A DNA stretch of 58,091 nucleotides, taken from contig JABYQR010000293.1 of NCBI GenBank assembly GCA_022592445.1, forward strand, positions 1 to 58,091, given 5' to 3'. Made by a program: the position numbers and the translations under genes. This document shows, in pieces, positions 33,281 through 44,717 of the stretch. The notes under the pieces were generated by a model. It saw only the letters and a list, made by a program, of their open reading frames with translations. It did no database searches and was not told the DNA's origin. How positions within the stretch are numbered: the first letter of the stretch is position 1; every line of letters starts with the position of its first letter. Source of the stretch: Cytidiella melzeri. Lineage: Eukaryota > Basidiomycota > Agaricomycetes > Polyporales > Irpicaceae.

Positions 33281-36152
33281 TTACCACCTTTCATCTTCGA
33301 TATTGCCGATACATTTGAAGTAGAGCGCATCGTTGTCAATAACAACCTCCGTCACAAGGATGTTATTTCCAAGTCCGATGAGATTCGGCGACATGCCAAG
33401 CTTGGTGCTCAAGTTGACGTTCTCCGACGACGAGAAGGCGAGAGTATGGGAGCCGACGGTAAGGACGAACTACACAACGTATGCATTGAGCATGGGGCTG
33501 ACGGGAACATGTTAAAGGGGAGACTCACGATAGCGCCATCTCTTAAAAGGGAGCTGAAACGCTCAAAGTTGTGTTTCTGAAGTGCATCCGCACTGGCACT
33601 TTGAACAATCCTTGCACACGAGCCTTCCACGCCAAATGCGCTCACCAGGCCAGCTGCATTGTCGCCCTTGTAGAACTTGCCTGGCACGCCCCTGAAGCCG
33701 CCGCTGACGATAGAGTCAAGTGGTTTCAACGAAGGGGTCCTGGCAGGATGGATATCTTTCAAAACCACGGGCAGATCCACGGCGGGGCCCAGTACAATGA
33801 GGAGTGTCGGGGAATTCGACGTTTGCTGTCTGCAAGCCATAGCATCAAAATGCATGCCATTTGTTGGATTCGAGATACTCACGATGCGGATGGTACTTCC
33901 AAAGGCGTAGGCGGGACGCTGCGACCTGAGCTACTACAGAACATCAAGAACGTAGGTCAACGTGATGTAATCTTGATTGCAGTTTGTGACTTACAGAGGA
34001 CCGAATATCGTAGTGTGTTTCCACGCTGCTGAGGCAGAGATGGTTACGTTGTTACTGCTATCTCGACCAATTAGTGCCGTCGGAGGGTTGAGCAGTGGTT
34101 TCTGAGCGACAATGACAGATGCTGGTCTGAATATACGAACGCAAGCTTGAATGAGAGGAGGTTATGCGTACGAAGACATGACTCACTCTTCTGTAACTTG
34201 CATCATAATCACGTCCGATGACCCAGCGGACGCCGCCGCTAACGCATCTTTGATGGGCTGGTCTGCGTTGAGTGTTACCACGGCAGCAGGGTCCGCAGCC
34301 TGAGGCACTTCAAGCGGTTCAGGAGCGATATCCAGGTGCCCAACCAGATAACTACCATGCTGACTGTGAGCATGATCATGATCGCTTTCTCCTTCCGCAT
34401 CCTGATCACTTGTATCGTCAAAATCAGGAAGTGCATTCGCAACAGCAGCCTCCAGACCAGCAAGCTGAAGCACCTCCGATGCAGTGGGAATGGAACTATC
34501 AATGGCTTCTACAGAAGAGGCGTGTGCATTGTCTTCATCGATCCCGTTCGAGCCAACTGCGTTGGTGATCCCATGCTGCGAAGAGACAGGTATACTGACA
34601 GCTTGTTTTCGTCTGGTGTACAAGGCACCATTCTTTCCAGCAGTAAGAACGGAAGTACTGCCATATATTGTGCGTGGGGAGTCGCCTTGACCTGAATTGG
34701 ACAACACGACGGGGGATCGAGGTTTTTGTGACTCCGCACCGTTGGATCCTTCGGTATCGCCTGCGACGGGCCGAGTCAGCGCAGCTTTGACAGAGAGTCC
34801 GCTGCGGTCGGTGAAGGAATCATCCATTATCTTGATGCGAGGATTGGCTGCTCTCGCACGGTGGGCAGGTATCTTTGCACTAAGGGGACTCGGGAGGGCT
34901 GAAATAGGCGAGGGTACCGTAATCGTTTGCACCGCTGTCGAGGCACTTTCCTGCATGTCCACATCGCTGCCTCCGAACAACGATCCATCGTCTGGGGACG
35001 AATGATGCCCGGCATCTGGACTCTCTATAACGTGTGCTCGATCACTATCGTCTGGGAAAGTATCAGGCCCAGCATCCAGGGTCTCTACAACGAGTGCTCG
35101 ATCCACATCGCTAGAGCTTTCATCTACTAAAAGTTCGGAATGAATAAGTGGTAAGTCGAGTGAAGGCTCCTTTGAGGCAGGCTTAGGTTCATAGCTCTGC
35201 GCGCCGGTCGACGCGTCTAGCGGCGCATTAATGGATTTTGCGGGGCTTGCTTTCGTCTTCACAGCGGGTATACGCGGCAGCTTCGCAACAGGACGCTTTT
35301 TGCGTGGTCTGGGAGGGGCAGACACGCTCTCCGCCCCATCTTCTTCGGGTCGGCTAGCTTTAGGAGCTCGACCACGTCGTCGCTTCACCACTGGGGCATC
35401 GTCCTCATCCTCCGAGGCAGGTCGCTTCCTTGTATTAGAACGTGATGATGGCCGAGCGGATTGTACTTCTGACTCAGAATCTGCAATGATTTCGTGGTCT
35501 CGGTCATTAATGTGTGGCACTTGCGGGGCAACGCTGGAAGCCACTTCTGGTTGAGAATCAGCCTTCGCTTTTCCTTTCGGCTTCGACTCTATTATGAATT
35601 GAGACACGGGAGGTCTTCCGCAAAGACATAGCTTACTTCGAGGTGGGCCTTTTGGGAACAATATTTCGCCATCCTTGAACAGCGTTAAATCTGTATAGTC
35701 TCGCTTGTCATGGAGACGAGCCCAGAACGCCTCAATGAAGTGCTCAGAGCCTCCGAAACTTGAAGCCGGCTCCCAACTGGATGTGAGAAAGAAACACAGC
35801 AATATCAGTACACGGAGTCTCCTGCGGCCCAAAGGACGAAGCTGGGCGTGACAAAATTACTCACGTGTTGTCTTTCGCATCATAACCCTTCCACTAGTGA
35901 GTGCTGTGAGCATCAAACCTCTCCATATGCCGACGAGATCACGAATCGCATACCTTGACATCGTATTGCTGTTGTTCAGATTAGTTGCGAGGCTTTACAC
36001 ACGTTCACTCGGCGGCTTACCCATGCTCTCTTTCTTCCCGTCTTCACAAGTCTGGCACGATGTATTTGCTCTGGGGAAAAATGTGAGAGCTTGTCAAAGC
36101 TTACGGGCAGATGCAGCTCACCGACTTCATACTCGGCTTCTCCGTCGCTCAT
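33281..36152 (-). CDS. Chromodomain protein with long disordered linker
   Basis: The likely role is reading methylated histone tails in chromatin. The start at 36152 gives MSDGEAEYEVEQIHRARLVK. Four short introns then assemble AWQYDVKWKGYDAKDNTWEP and ASSFGGSEHFIEAFWARLHD, a classic chromodomain with its aromatic cage positions (Tyr in YEVE, Trp in VKWKGY, Trp in NTWEP). About 450 disordered residues follow, rich in Ser, Pro and Asp, with basic patches (RKRPASEDEDD, KRRRGRAPK). A C-terminal globular part read through four more introns (SPTLLIVLGPAVDLPVVLKD, GGFRGVPGKFYKGDNAAGLV, KLGMSPNLIGLGNNILVTEV) ends at 33281. I do not recognise that last domain. The gene shares a promoter with RAD54. 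Confidence 0.8.
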
Positions 36153-36417
36153 CGTTACTGCAGAGGGCGGTGTTCAAAGGGCTGAGAGGAGGTCGCCGAA
36201 GATGCACAGACGCTCGAGCCTCACCAAGCGCCAATTGAGTTTACGGAACGGACACGTGACACGGTGACAGCCACGCGTCGCGTGCACCATAACGCGTTTG
36301 TCACGATCGTGTGGCTCGGTCCCTGCCCAACGACTTATCCCACCAACGACGACAGTACCCGTACCCAAACTCCAATTCCCACACAAACAACGACTGCTAA
36401 GTGAACATTGCTCTGGG
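36153..36417. promoter_or_regulatory. Shared promoter between chromodomain gene and RAD54
   Basis: 265 bp separate the two divergent starts. The stretch contains ACACGTGACACGGTGACA and CGCGTCGCGTG, and two CACGACGACAG/CACGATCG-like words, but no clear TATA box on either side. A bidirectional promoter for two chromatin genes is inferred from the spacing only. Confidence 0.4.
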
Positions 36418-39400
36418 ATGTTGCGACGTGCGCCAACGACGGCGGATGGCAAAGTAGTCGATCGATTACAAGAGAGTCATCGGGTCACCAAGCCTTTCAA
36501 GCCCCCAACCATCGCAGCTCAGCGGCAGCAGCCTCAGCGGAAGCGCAAGCGAGTCTCGTACAAGGGTACTGATGCAGGTGGCGACGAATCAGACTCTGAC
36601 GAGGAGACCGGGAGGAAAGCGAAGAAGAAGAAGGCTGGCAAAGACGGTTTCGAGACCCCCAGAGACAATAACATCCAGGAGTTTCCTGTATTCAAAGCAA
36701 AGCCCTTTGATGAGATTGCCCGCAAATTTGCTATTCCCGCCATAAAGGACTCGAATGGAGAGTACGTCCATAAAGTCGCTTCGAATATCGCCCTCGGTAT
36801 ACGGCCCTTAGCGAACCTGATTCCCCGTCCTCTCCACGATCCCATGGAGGACCATGCGATCGTACTATATGACCCGACTATAGACGACAAGGAAACTGAC
36901 GAAGAACGAAAGGAACGAGAGAAGGAGGAGGAGAAAGAACGCTTAGCGAAAGTCGCTGCGGAGAAGTATAATGGTCTCTATAACCCTCACAAGAGTCTCA
37001 AGCATCTTTTGGGCGGTAGCAAAGATAAGAAAACGAATATGGAAAAGGTGGCTGTGGTAATTGACCCAAGACTCTGTAAAGTCTTGCGTCCGCATCAGAT
37101 AGAAGGTGTAAAGGTTGGTCCTGCTACTCTTCCAGCTCAGCTCGAAGCTTGACTGACATCTGGTATAGTTCTTGTACAAATGCACAACTGGGGGAATAGT
37201 AGAGAATCAGTACGGTTGCATCATGGCTGATGGAATGGGCTTGGGTAAAACATTACAATGCATTGCGCTGCTATGGACTTTGTTGAAGCAATCGCCACGA
37301 GCGGGAAAACCCACCATCGAGAAGTGTATCATCGCATGCCCTTCAAGTCTAGTTCAGAATTGGGCGAATGAACTAGGTGAGTCTTTTATTCTGTCTACCT
37401 ATAGCTCTGCTCATGGTGTTGCAGTCAAATGGCTCGGTAAAGATGCGATCGCTGTGCTCGCTGTTGACGGTAAAGGGACTAAGGCTCAGCTGCTCGAAAA
37501 AGTCGCGCGCTGGGTCGCAGCACACGGTCGTAATGTTTCGCAGCCCGGTGAGTAAGGCAAGCGGATGCTCTCGATACGATTACTGACATTGAGAAGTTAT
37601 GATTGTCTCGTACGAGACGTTGAGAACGCTCACAGCCCACCTGGCAAATGCTACTATCGGCCTCTTGTTGTGTGACGAGGGACATCGCCTGAAAAACTCG
37701 GGTATGCCGCCCAGCTAGCTCATTTCATGCCAAAAGTCTCACCCCTGCGCCAGAGAACTTGACTTTCACAGCGCTGAACGGCTTGAACGTGAAACGCCGA
37801 GTGATCTTGTCTGGTACCCCTATACAGGCAAGTGGGGGATCATACTTGAATGCGAAAGCATGACTGATACTGTCCACCCTACAGAACGACCTATCGGAGT
37901 ACTTCTCCTTACTTAATTTTGCAAACCCCGGCTTCCTTGGTACAAAGAATGACTTCAGAAAGAACTTCGAAAACGTAATCATACGTGGACGTGACGCAGA
38001 CGCTTCTGATGCTATGAAAGCGGATAGTGAGAAGAAACTCAAAGAGCTCGGTGGACTGGTTACGAAGTTCATCATCCGACGAACGAACGAGCTACTCTCA
38101 AAATATTGTAAACATATTTCTCCCTGTCTAGGCAATTGACTGACATTGACCAACTGATAGTGCCCGTCAAATATGAGCATGTCGTTTTCTGCCGACCATC
38201 GAATCTCCAGTTGGAATTGTACCGTTTGTTCATCAAGTCGCCCGTGATTCAAGCTCTTCTACGGGGTATAGACTCTCAGCCACTCAAAGCGATCAACATT
38301 TTGAAAAAGCTTTGCAACCATCCCGAGCTGCTCGACCTACCCGGCGACTTGCATGGTTCAGACCACTTGATCCCAGAAGGCTTCAATGGTGCTGGCGCAA
38401 GTGCGCGTGACCGCGGCAGAAACCAGGATGTACACTGCGAATGGAGCGGGAAGTTTACGGTGCTGGAGAGGTAAGAGTTAGGTTACGGTTCTGCGATTTT
38501 GCAGCCATTAACACCGTCCAGGTTCCTACATCGTATCCGAACGGAGACCAACGACAAAATTGTCCTCATCAGCAATTATACACAAACCCTCGATCTGTTC
38601 GAGAGAATGCTACGGTCAAAGAAGTTAGCTGTTTGACATGTCCTTTGTTCGACTTGACTGATATCAAGTATTTTCTTACACTTACAGGTATGGTTATTTC
38701 CGACTTGACGGGACCATGACTACCAACAAGCGTCAGAAGCTTGTCGACCAGTTCAACAATCCTGAGGGAAAAGAGTTCATCTTCTTGCTCAGTAGCAAGG
38801 CCGGCGGGTGCGGCATCAATCTCATTGGCGCGAATCGTCTCATCCTGTTCGATCCTGGTATGTTTTGTGAACCACACCAGATGAAAGCAAAACCGACTGA
38901 CATCGGACAAAGATTGGAACCCTGCAGCTGACCAGCAGGCATTGGCACGAGTTTGGCGTGACGGCCAGAAGAAAGAATGTGAGTGGCTCACTTCCGAATT
39001 GCGTACTCCTCGTTGAGTCTACCTTCGGTATGAAGGTTTCGTCTACCGCTTTATCTCTACTGGCACGATTGAGGAGAAGATCTTTCAGCGACAAGCGAAC
39101 AAGCAAGCTCTGTCTTCTTGCGTCGTGGACGAAAAGGAAGACACGGAGCGCCACTTCTCGCTCGATTCCCTGCGAAAGTTATTCTTGTTCAATGAGAATA
39201 CGCTCTGTGAGACACACGACACCTTCAAGTGCAAGCGGTGCAAGAATGGTCGTCAAATTCTCAAGGCACAGGCGCTACTGTATGGGGATGCTAGCACGTG
39301 AGTCCTCGATGTCCCTGTAGGCCTTGCGATTATGCTGACTGCGTTCCAGGTGGAACCACTTTACCAACGAAGAGCTGAAGAACAACCATGACGACCTCCT

Positions 39401-39458
39401 TCGAGCGGAGGTTGGTCTACCGGAGATTTCTTTTGTGTTCCAGTATATCAGCCATTGA
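36418..39458 (+). CDS. RAD54: DNA repair ATPase RAD54
   Basis: RAD54 is a Swi2/Snf2 motor that helps RAD51 in homologous recombination. The start at 36418 gives [20 protein letters not shown], the next ATG after a non-conserved upstream extension of the same frame. The motor reads [38 protein letters not shown] (motif I), [13 protein letters not shown] (DEGH box), [77 protein letters not shown] and [16 protein letters not shown] zinc-binding [15 protein letters not shown] near the end is typical of RAD54. About nine introns fit. All motifs are present; I remember motif I as ADEMGLGKT in yeast and man, against ADGMGLGKT here. It ends at 39458. Confidence 0.95.
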
Positions 39459-39653
39459 AGTGGCATATATTTGCTTTGCACATTGCTTTCTGCTTTCGCA
39501 TTCGGATTCACCCGCATCTGGAAATCGACCAAGGACTTTGGCATTCACGGATAGTAATACACATTAAATTTCCGTCAATACCCTGTACATTCGCACTTGT
39601 CAGTAACGTAACTGACTGTAAATCCTATCCACTCGTACATACATGTGCAAAGC

Positions 39654-40919
39654 TTACGTGACGATATCGTCCCAAGCACCCCAGTCTCCTCCCACCCGCC
39701 TGACTTTGATTTTCTCCCCAGCGACACCAAAATATGCCGCCTTGCTCCACGTCTGCATTTCTTCCTCGCTGAAAGGCCCAAACACTTGCCCATCGGCTGC
39801 GCCTGGCACGTCCCATTTGTATTCGTACTTGACATCTGCAGAGGGAGGCACCCAGGACTGGTCTACCTTGCCTGACGATCTTACGGCACGAACGAGTTCT
39901 TCGTACGTCTTGTTGTATATCTCGGTGTCGCCGAGGGACATGATTGTAGATGCAAGATGCGTGAGATTGTCTATGTCGGATGGCGCTGTCGGTGCTTTGG
40001 CCGGTGCTTTAGACGTCGTGTCGACCTGCATGGAGTACTCCTCCGCAAGCCGTTTTGTCTTGTTATTTGGCCTGCGACATCATAGGTTATTAGTGTTTAT
40101 AATGTACTCTCAAGAGACCAATACGCACTTTTTCTTTTGCGAGCCGTTCTTCTTTGCCTGCGCACCCATACGCTGCAACGCTTCCAGTACAGTCTCCCCT
40201 TTCTTGAGCAGCGGGAGCATGGCCTTCTCCATCTCCTCCTTCCCTCCCAGTTGCTGCAGCTCCCTCTCCTCTGCCTGCTCCTTCTCCCTCTGTACTCTCT
40301 CCCGCTCCTTGTGCTGTTTCCGCGCCTTCTTCATCTCCTTCTCGTCGAGCCCGTCCATCCATTTATCATGAACAGCATGGGGATCAAAAGTCCGCACATA
40401 CATGCCATCCGCAGAGAACTTTCCTTCCTCCATCTCCTCTCTCATATTGAACGACGACAACTCGAACCCCATGCCCGCCTTCTTCTTCCTCTCAGCGTCG
40501 TCCTCGTCCTCCGGTTCCTCGTCCTCGTCATCCTCCGACCCAGCTTCTCCAAACTCTTGTCCCTCAATATCACCCAACCGTAAGAACTCTTCCTTCTTCT
40601 TCACGCTCTCCTGTTCCTTCTTCTCCTCTTTCTCTCCCATCGCGAACATGTCATCTTCCTCCTCCTCTGCAGCCCCCTCCGCACCGCTTTTTCGACTTAG
40701 CACCACACCTTCACCATCGTCACTAGAGTCCGAATCATACCCTTCCGTCCTAACGCGCCCTTTCCGCTTCGCTTGGGGGTCCTCCAGTTGCGAGTCCACC
40801 TCCTCTGCAAAGTTGGCAGGGTCGTCTTGCGGTTCAGCGAACCGTGTTTTCTTGGATGCGTGTGAGGAGGGCCCTTCTTCAGAAGACCCTGCACGTTTAT
40901 GCGCTGCTCGTGGGGCCAT
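39654..40919 (-). CDS. LIN1: GYF-domain protein, LIN1/CD2BP2 homologue
   Basis: Homologues are U5 snRNP-associated splicing proteins. The start at 40919 gives MAPRAAHKRAGSSEEGPSSH. A charged, mostly disordered body follows, with EGYDSDSSDDGEGVVLSRK, MGFELSSFNMREEMEEGKF and TFDPHAVHDKWMDGLDEKE. One intron (GTGCGTATTGG..GTCGCAG, about 40074-40131) leads to the C-terminal GYF domain: YEYKWDVPGAADGQVFGPFS, EEMQTWSKAAYFG and VRRVGGDWGAWDDIVT. The GPFS..EM..W...G.F core is characteristic. The gene is convergent with RAD54, with 195 bp between the stop codons. Confidence 0.9.
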
Positions 40920-41219
40920 GGTGAGTGTAGTAGTGGGAAAACTTGAGGTCGGTAACGGGCGCGCTTGTGACGATCATGTCAACAACTTGCTTTCAGACCG
41001 CCACTATACTGTATGTGCTACTAGACTCGTCTCTGTACATGGCCGGCGCAGTCCAACAATACAACAGCGCAACCCTCATGAATAGACGGACTAAGTCTTA
41101 GCACGTCAGCTACTACAGCAGTAGCCATTCAAGTTGCAGGTACTAGACGTTCAGCAGCTATTCTCGCCGAGCCAACGTCTCTCTCCACCCACTAGCACGT
41201 TACGCTTAGTTGGGACGCT

Positions 41220-41405
41220 ATGGTGAGTTCTGATGCTGCTTCATTTTTCTGTCTGATAAGAATCGTCTCATTGTAGAATACACACCTCCGAGTGCTGACA
41301 ACAGTCTGCTTTGGCTCAAGGTTTTCTGTAGTTACGCATCAGCCCGTTGCACCAATTCTCGCAAGCTTCCAGCAGTACACCTACGCGGCAGATTTTGCCG
41401 CGTGA
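41220..41405 (+). CDS. Possible 43-residue protein with intron after the ATG
   Basis: ATG at 41220 is followed directly by GTGAGT..ATTGTAG (41223-41277). The spliced frame then runs NTHLRVLTTVCFGSRFSVVT...YAADFAA to a stop at 41405. An intron right after the start codon is common in small fungal ribosomal and mitochondrial genes. The gene would also be divergent from LIN1. However, its 3' end overlaps the antisense GNAT gene and I recognise no family, so this may be chance. Confidence 0.22.
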
Positions 41406-41999
41406 AAATCGCGAGCAAGCAGCCCCAGCCAAATCTTGTCTACAAACTTGCCCTCCTTCCAGACCGCCTCGCGTATACGCCCTTCGTGTTGAAACCCACT
41501 GTCACGATCGGCGAGCAGGGGAGAACACCACACATGAACACGTTCAGCACTTTAGCCAACGAGAGTGACGTTGACAGACTTACAGGTGCTCGTACATGGC
41601 TACAGCGCGTTCGTTCGAACTCCAAACGCACAAGGACAGCCTGTGCAAGGCAAGCCCCGAGAACGTGTATTGGACCAACCAGTCCATGACCTCCGTGCCG
41701 AAGCCCTGACCCCACCATTTCTCGCTAAGGGCGATGCCTATTTCTGCGTTCCTGTCGAGTGGGTTACGCTGTGAGAGCAATGTAAAGCCCATGGGCTCCT
41801 TCGTTTCCTGGTTTTCGACGACGACAAATAAGAGGCAGTGGGTCATGGCATCCAGTCGTGCTTTGTGCCCCGCAAGGTTAGGGAGGATGTAGCCATCGGT
41901 CAGGTTGAGAAGCACGGGGTATTCGTCAAAGAGGCTGAAGAAGAAAGCGTCGTCTGCGGGACGGTAGCCTCTGAGTGTGAGTCGCTTTGTCGCAAACAT
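41381..41999 (-). CDS. GNAT-family N-acetyltransferase (RimJ-like)
   Basis: This enzyme should transfer an acetyl group from acetyl-CoA to an amine on a protein or small molecule. The start at 41999 gives MFATKRLTLRGYRPADDAFF, a typical GNAT beginning. The core has GFTLLSQRNPLDRNAEIGIA, LSEKWWGQGFGTEVMDWLVQ (acetyl-CoA loop WWGQGFGTE) and ALHRLSLCVWSSNERAVAMY. One intron (GTAAGTCTG..TCGTGACAG) then joins EHL to GFQHEGRIREAVWKEGKFVD and KIWLGLLARDF, the usual end of the family. About 175 residues, intact. Confidence 0.88.
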
Positions 42000-42776
42000 G
42001 ACGCTTGTGTCTGTGTGTTTGCAGGGAGGCTTGGCTGCCTGTAAGAGCTGGGGTACAGGGAAAGTATGTGTGTCCCGTCGAATATGTTCCCATTATTACT
42101 TAAACCGTTGTTGTCGGGGATCTAGCTTCTTGTATTTGTCGTGAGTACAGCTTTTCTCTCCGATGTGAATGAGACCGTCAAACTGATAAAATATCAGAAG
42201 AGTGTAAAACAGATGAAATGTGAAGCGGTGGGACTGTAAATGCACAAAGGTTTTGTTGAACAGATCCATGACTTCCAGCTAACTCTAGTTCAGGAATCGT
42301 GGTCCCACGCCCCGCGAAAGCGACAACTACGCACATCTGTTGGGTTATGATCCATCGCATTGACCACGATCGACGCCGCACGCGTTGAGCCCATGCTTAT
42401 GTTAGCCATGCGAGTGATCGCACCTTGCAAGTACTGCACCACAGACATGAGACCGTCACGGTGAGAAATTCCTTGCGCAAATGTGAGAAAAAATCACAGC
42501 TAACAGTCACCCAAGAAGGCCTTTGGAATTGGGAAGTCTACCTCCATCACAGATGCGAGATGCCCCATCCACAAACTTCGTTCTCTCGATCCGAGTTGAT
42601 TCGCCCACCTTCGCATACCAAAAGCGAGAAAAGCCAACTCTTTGCGTGTACCAAAAACGGCGTTTGTTACATTTCGACGTGCAGCGTTGCCCATGATGCC
42701 GGTATACCAACTATTCGTCGAGCTCCTGCGTCGAGCTCTACGCACAGCACCTTACCCAACCACGACCCTATTCACC

Positions 42777-43769
42777 ATGTCGCCTGTCCCATCTCCTCCT
42801 GTCGTCGAAGGCGAAGCCGACTTTCACTATCCCGCAGCGGGTAAACCTCTCAAGACCTGGTACAAGGTCACTGGAGAACTCACTCCGACATCCACACCGC
42901 TCTTCATCCTCCACGGAGGCCCTGGTGTTGGCGCAGAAGCATACAACATCTTCTCCGACCTCACCGTCAAGTACGGCATCCCCATCATCCAATATGACCA
43001 AGTAGGCTGCAAACGCTCGACTCACCTGCGCGAGAAAGCAGACGCTGGGGAAGAGTTTTGGAACGAGGACCTCTTCATCACAGAGCTTCACAACCTCGTA
43101 CGCCACTTCGGGCTCGATGCTGACGGACGTCAGTACGATGTCATAGGGCACTCGTGGGGCGGCATGTTTGGCACGCCTTTCGCAGCCCAAAGACCTCGAG
43201 GATTGAGAAAGTACGTCGTTTGGTCGGCGGCTCCGTCTATTCAGATCTGGGGTGATGCGCAGAGGGAGCTTCGAAAACGGCTGCCACAGGATATCCAGGA
43301 CGTGATGGAGAGGTGTGAGAGGGAGGGAAGGACGGACAGTAAGGAGTACAAGGACGCCGAATGGGAGTTCTACAAACGCTTCATGTGTCGTCTGGATCCG
43401 TTTCCGGCCGACATAATGGACGGCCTCGCAGAGCTGGAGAGAGACCCAACAGTGTATACTTCAATGTATGTGCGTTCATCGTTATTGACAGTACGAGTTT
43501 ATCATTAAAACGATCAACACCACTTTAGGAAGCTCACCAACTGGACTGCAGTCGAGAAGATCTCGACCATTGACGTTCCGGTTCTCCTGCTGAACGGAAA
43601 GTATGACCAAGCGCAGGATAGCTGCTTGCTTCCCTTTTTCGAACGATTGGACAAAGTCAAGTGGGTCCGCTTTGAGGACTCTGCACATATGGCACATTTT
43701 GAAGAAAGAGAGAGGTTCATGCAAGTTCTTGGGGAATTCTTGACGACAGGGAGTAGCCTAAGCACGTAG
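42777..43769 (+). CDS. Proline iminopeptidase-like alpha/beta hydrolase (S33)
   Basis: The family removes N-terminal proline or hydrolyses amino acid amides. The start at 42777 (TTCACCATGTCG) gives MSPVPSPPVVEGEADFHYPA. Key motifs are LFILHGGPGVGAEAYNIFSD (oxyanion HGGPG), IIQYDQVGCKRSTHL, DVIGHSWGGMFGTPFAAQRP (nucleophile Ser in GHSWGG), VLLLNGKYDQA (acid) and FEDSAHMAHFEERERF (catalytic His). An intron at 43466-43528 (GTATGTGCG..CTTTAG) is needed. About 309 residues, all catalytic positions present. No signal peptide, so it is cytosolic. Fungal enzymes of this subfamily are often called L-amino acid amidases. Confidence 0.92.
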
Positions 43770-43919
43770 TATGTAATGCAATCATATCATGCCAGAGCTC
43801 AACTTGCTTAGTTTGTGCTGTTGGTAGACACAATGTAGGAATAGACACTCACAAAGTGAGCTGTACGCCGGCGGCGTAAGATAGTATGTGTTTGCTTGAA
43901 GACGCAAGATTGATAGTCT

Positions 43920-44076
43920 GTAGTCTCGTTCCCAGACGCCCTGATTCACCTTCTTAGAAAGGCAGGAGGCGGCAAGAAAAAAAACAAAGAAGAGAACCAG
44001 GACCTTTCCTTGTCTCCTGTCTTGCTGTCTCCTGCCTTGTTAGGTGGTTCAGCCTAGACGTCTGGGACCGAGACTA
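43920..44076. mobile_element. Small MITE with 8 bp target-site duplication
   Basis: TAGTCTCGTTCCCAGACG at 43921 mirrors CGTCTGGGACCGAGACTA ending at 44076 (one mismatch), with further inner pairing of GGCAGGAG and CTCCTGCC. The element is about 157 bp and non-coding. It is flanked on both sides by GATAGTCT (43912-43919 and 44077-44084). An 8 bp duplication suggests hAT or a similar superfamily as the source of transposase. Confidence 0.7.
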
Positions 44077-44399
44077 GATAGTCTCTTGCAATGGTGAATC
44101 CCACGAGAACCACGGCGCGGGGCCTGTAATGCTGCAGTTGTGCTGTCAACGATGCTTTACTGCCTACATATATTCCTATGGGTGACTGAACGTACAACTG
44201 CAAGGTTTGTGAGAAATTTGTTGAGTAGGGTGTTGAAATTGACATGATACAAAACAGCTATCGAAGTTTGAACTCTGTAATTTGGCTTGTGCCGAGCCTC
44301 AGTCCGTCGGATTCAGATGCACTGCGGCTGATTCCTGTTGAACGTCACGGTCTCAATCTAAACTTCAACGAACAAGGGGTGCTTGAACATTGGTAGTGC

Positions 44400-44714
44400 C
44401 TACATCGCCGTGCGCAGATATGATATGGCAGATAGACAACAAATTGTCAGGAAAAGGAAGACGATTGGGATGCATACGGGTGCAGCTCTCATGTCTGGAA
44501 CTCTGGTGAGTGTCTGAACTCTGCGTATATTCTCTCTTGACGATGTTGTTCACAAGCACTAGTAAACTAGTAGAAATCGATTGCCGTTACAGGAACGCGA
44601 GGGGCTCTCAGACTTTCAAGACATGTCTTTCAGTATTTGAGACACATGAGACAAGGACAACGCTGTGGCTTCATGGAAGACCCCGGCAATTCTGTGAGCA
44701 CTGAGCTGCTTACA
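44400..44714 (+). repeat. Upstream block of the peptide-precursor duplication (copy B)
   Basis: This block aligns with 24740-25060 upstream of gene A (GGTGCAGCTCTCATGTCTGG, TTCACAAGCACTAGTA, GTTACAGGAACGCGAG, CCCCGGCAATTCTGTGAGCA). The alignment to A stops at the left end of a 2.9 kb element and resumes after it near 47630, so the block was once contiguous with the promoter of gene B. Confidence 0.65.
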
Positions 44715-44717
44715 ATT

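Noticed and set aside
34183..35832. 549-codon open frame as a separate gene starting MGRRRLRVLILL
   Set aside because: The apparent signal-like start is an intron read through; the real exons continue upstream into the chromodomain and downstream into the C-terminal domain.
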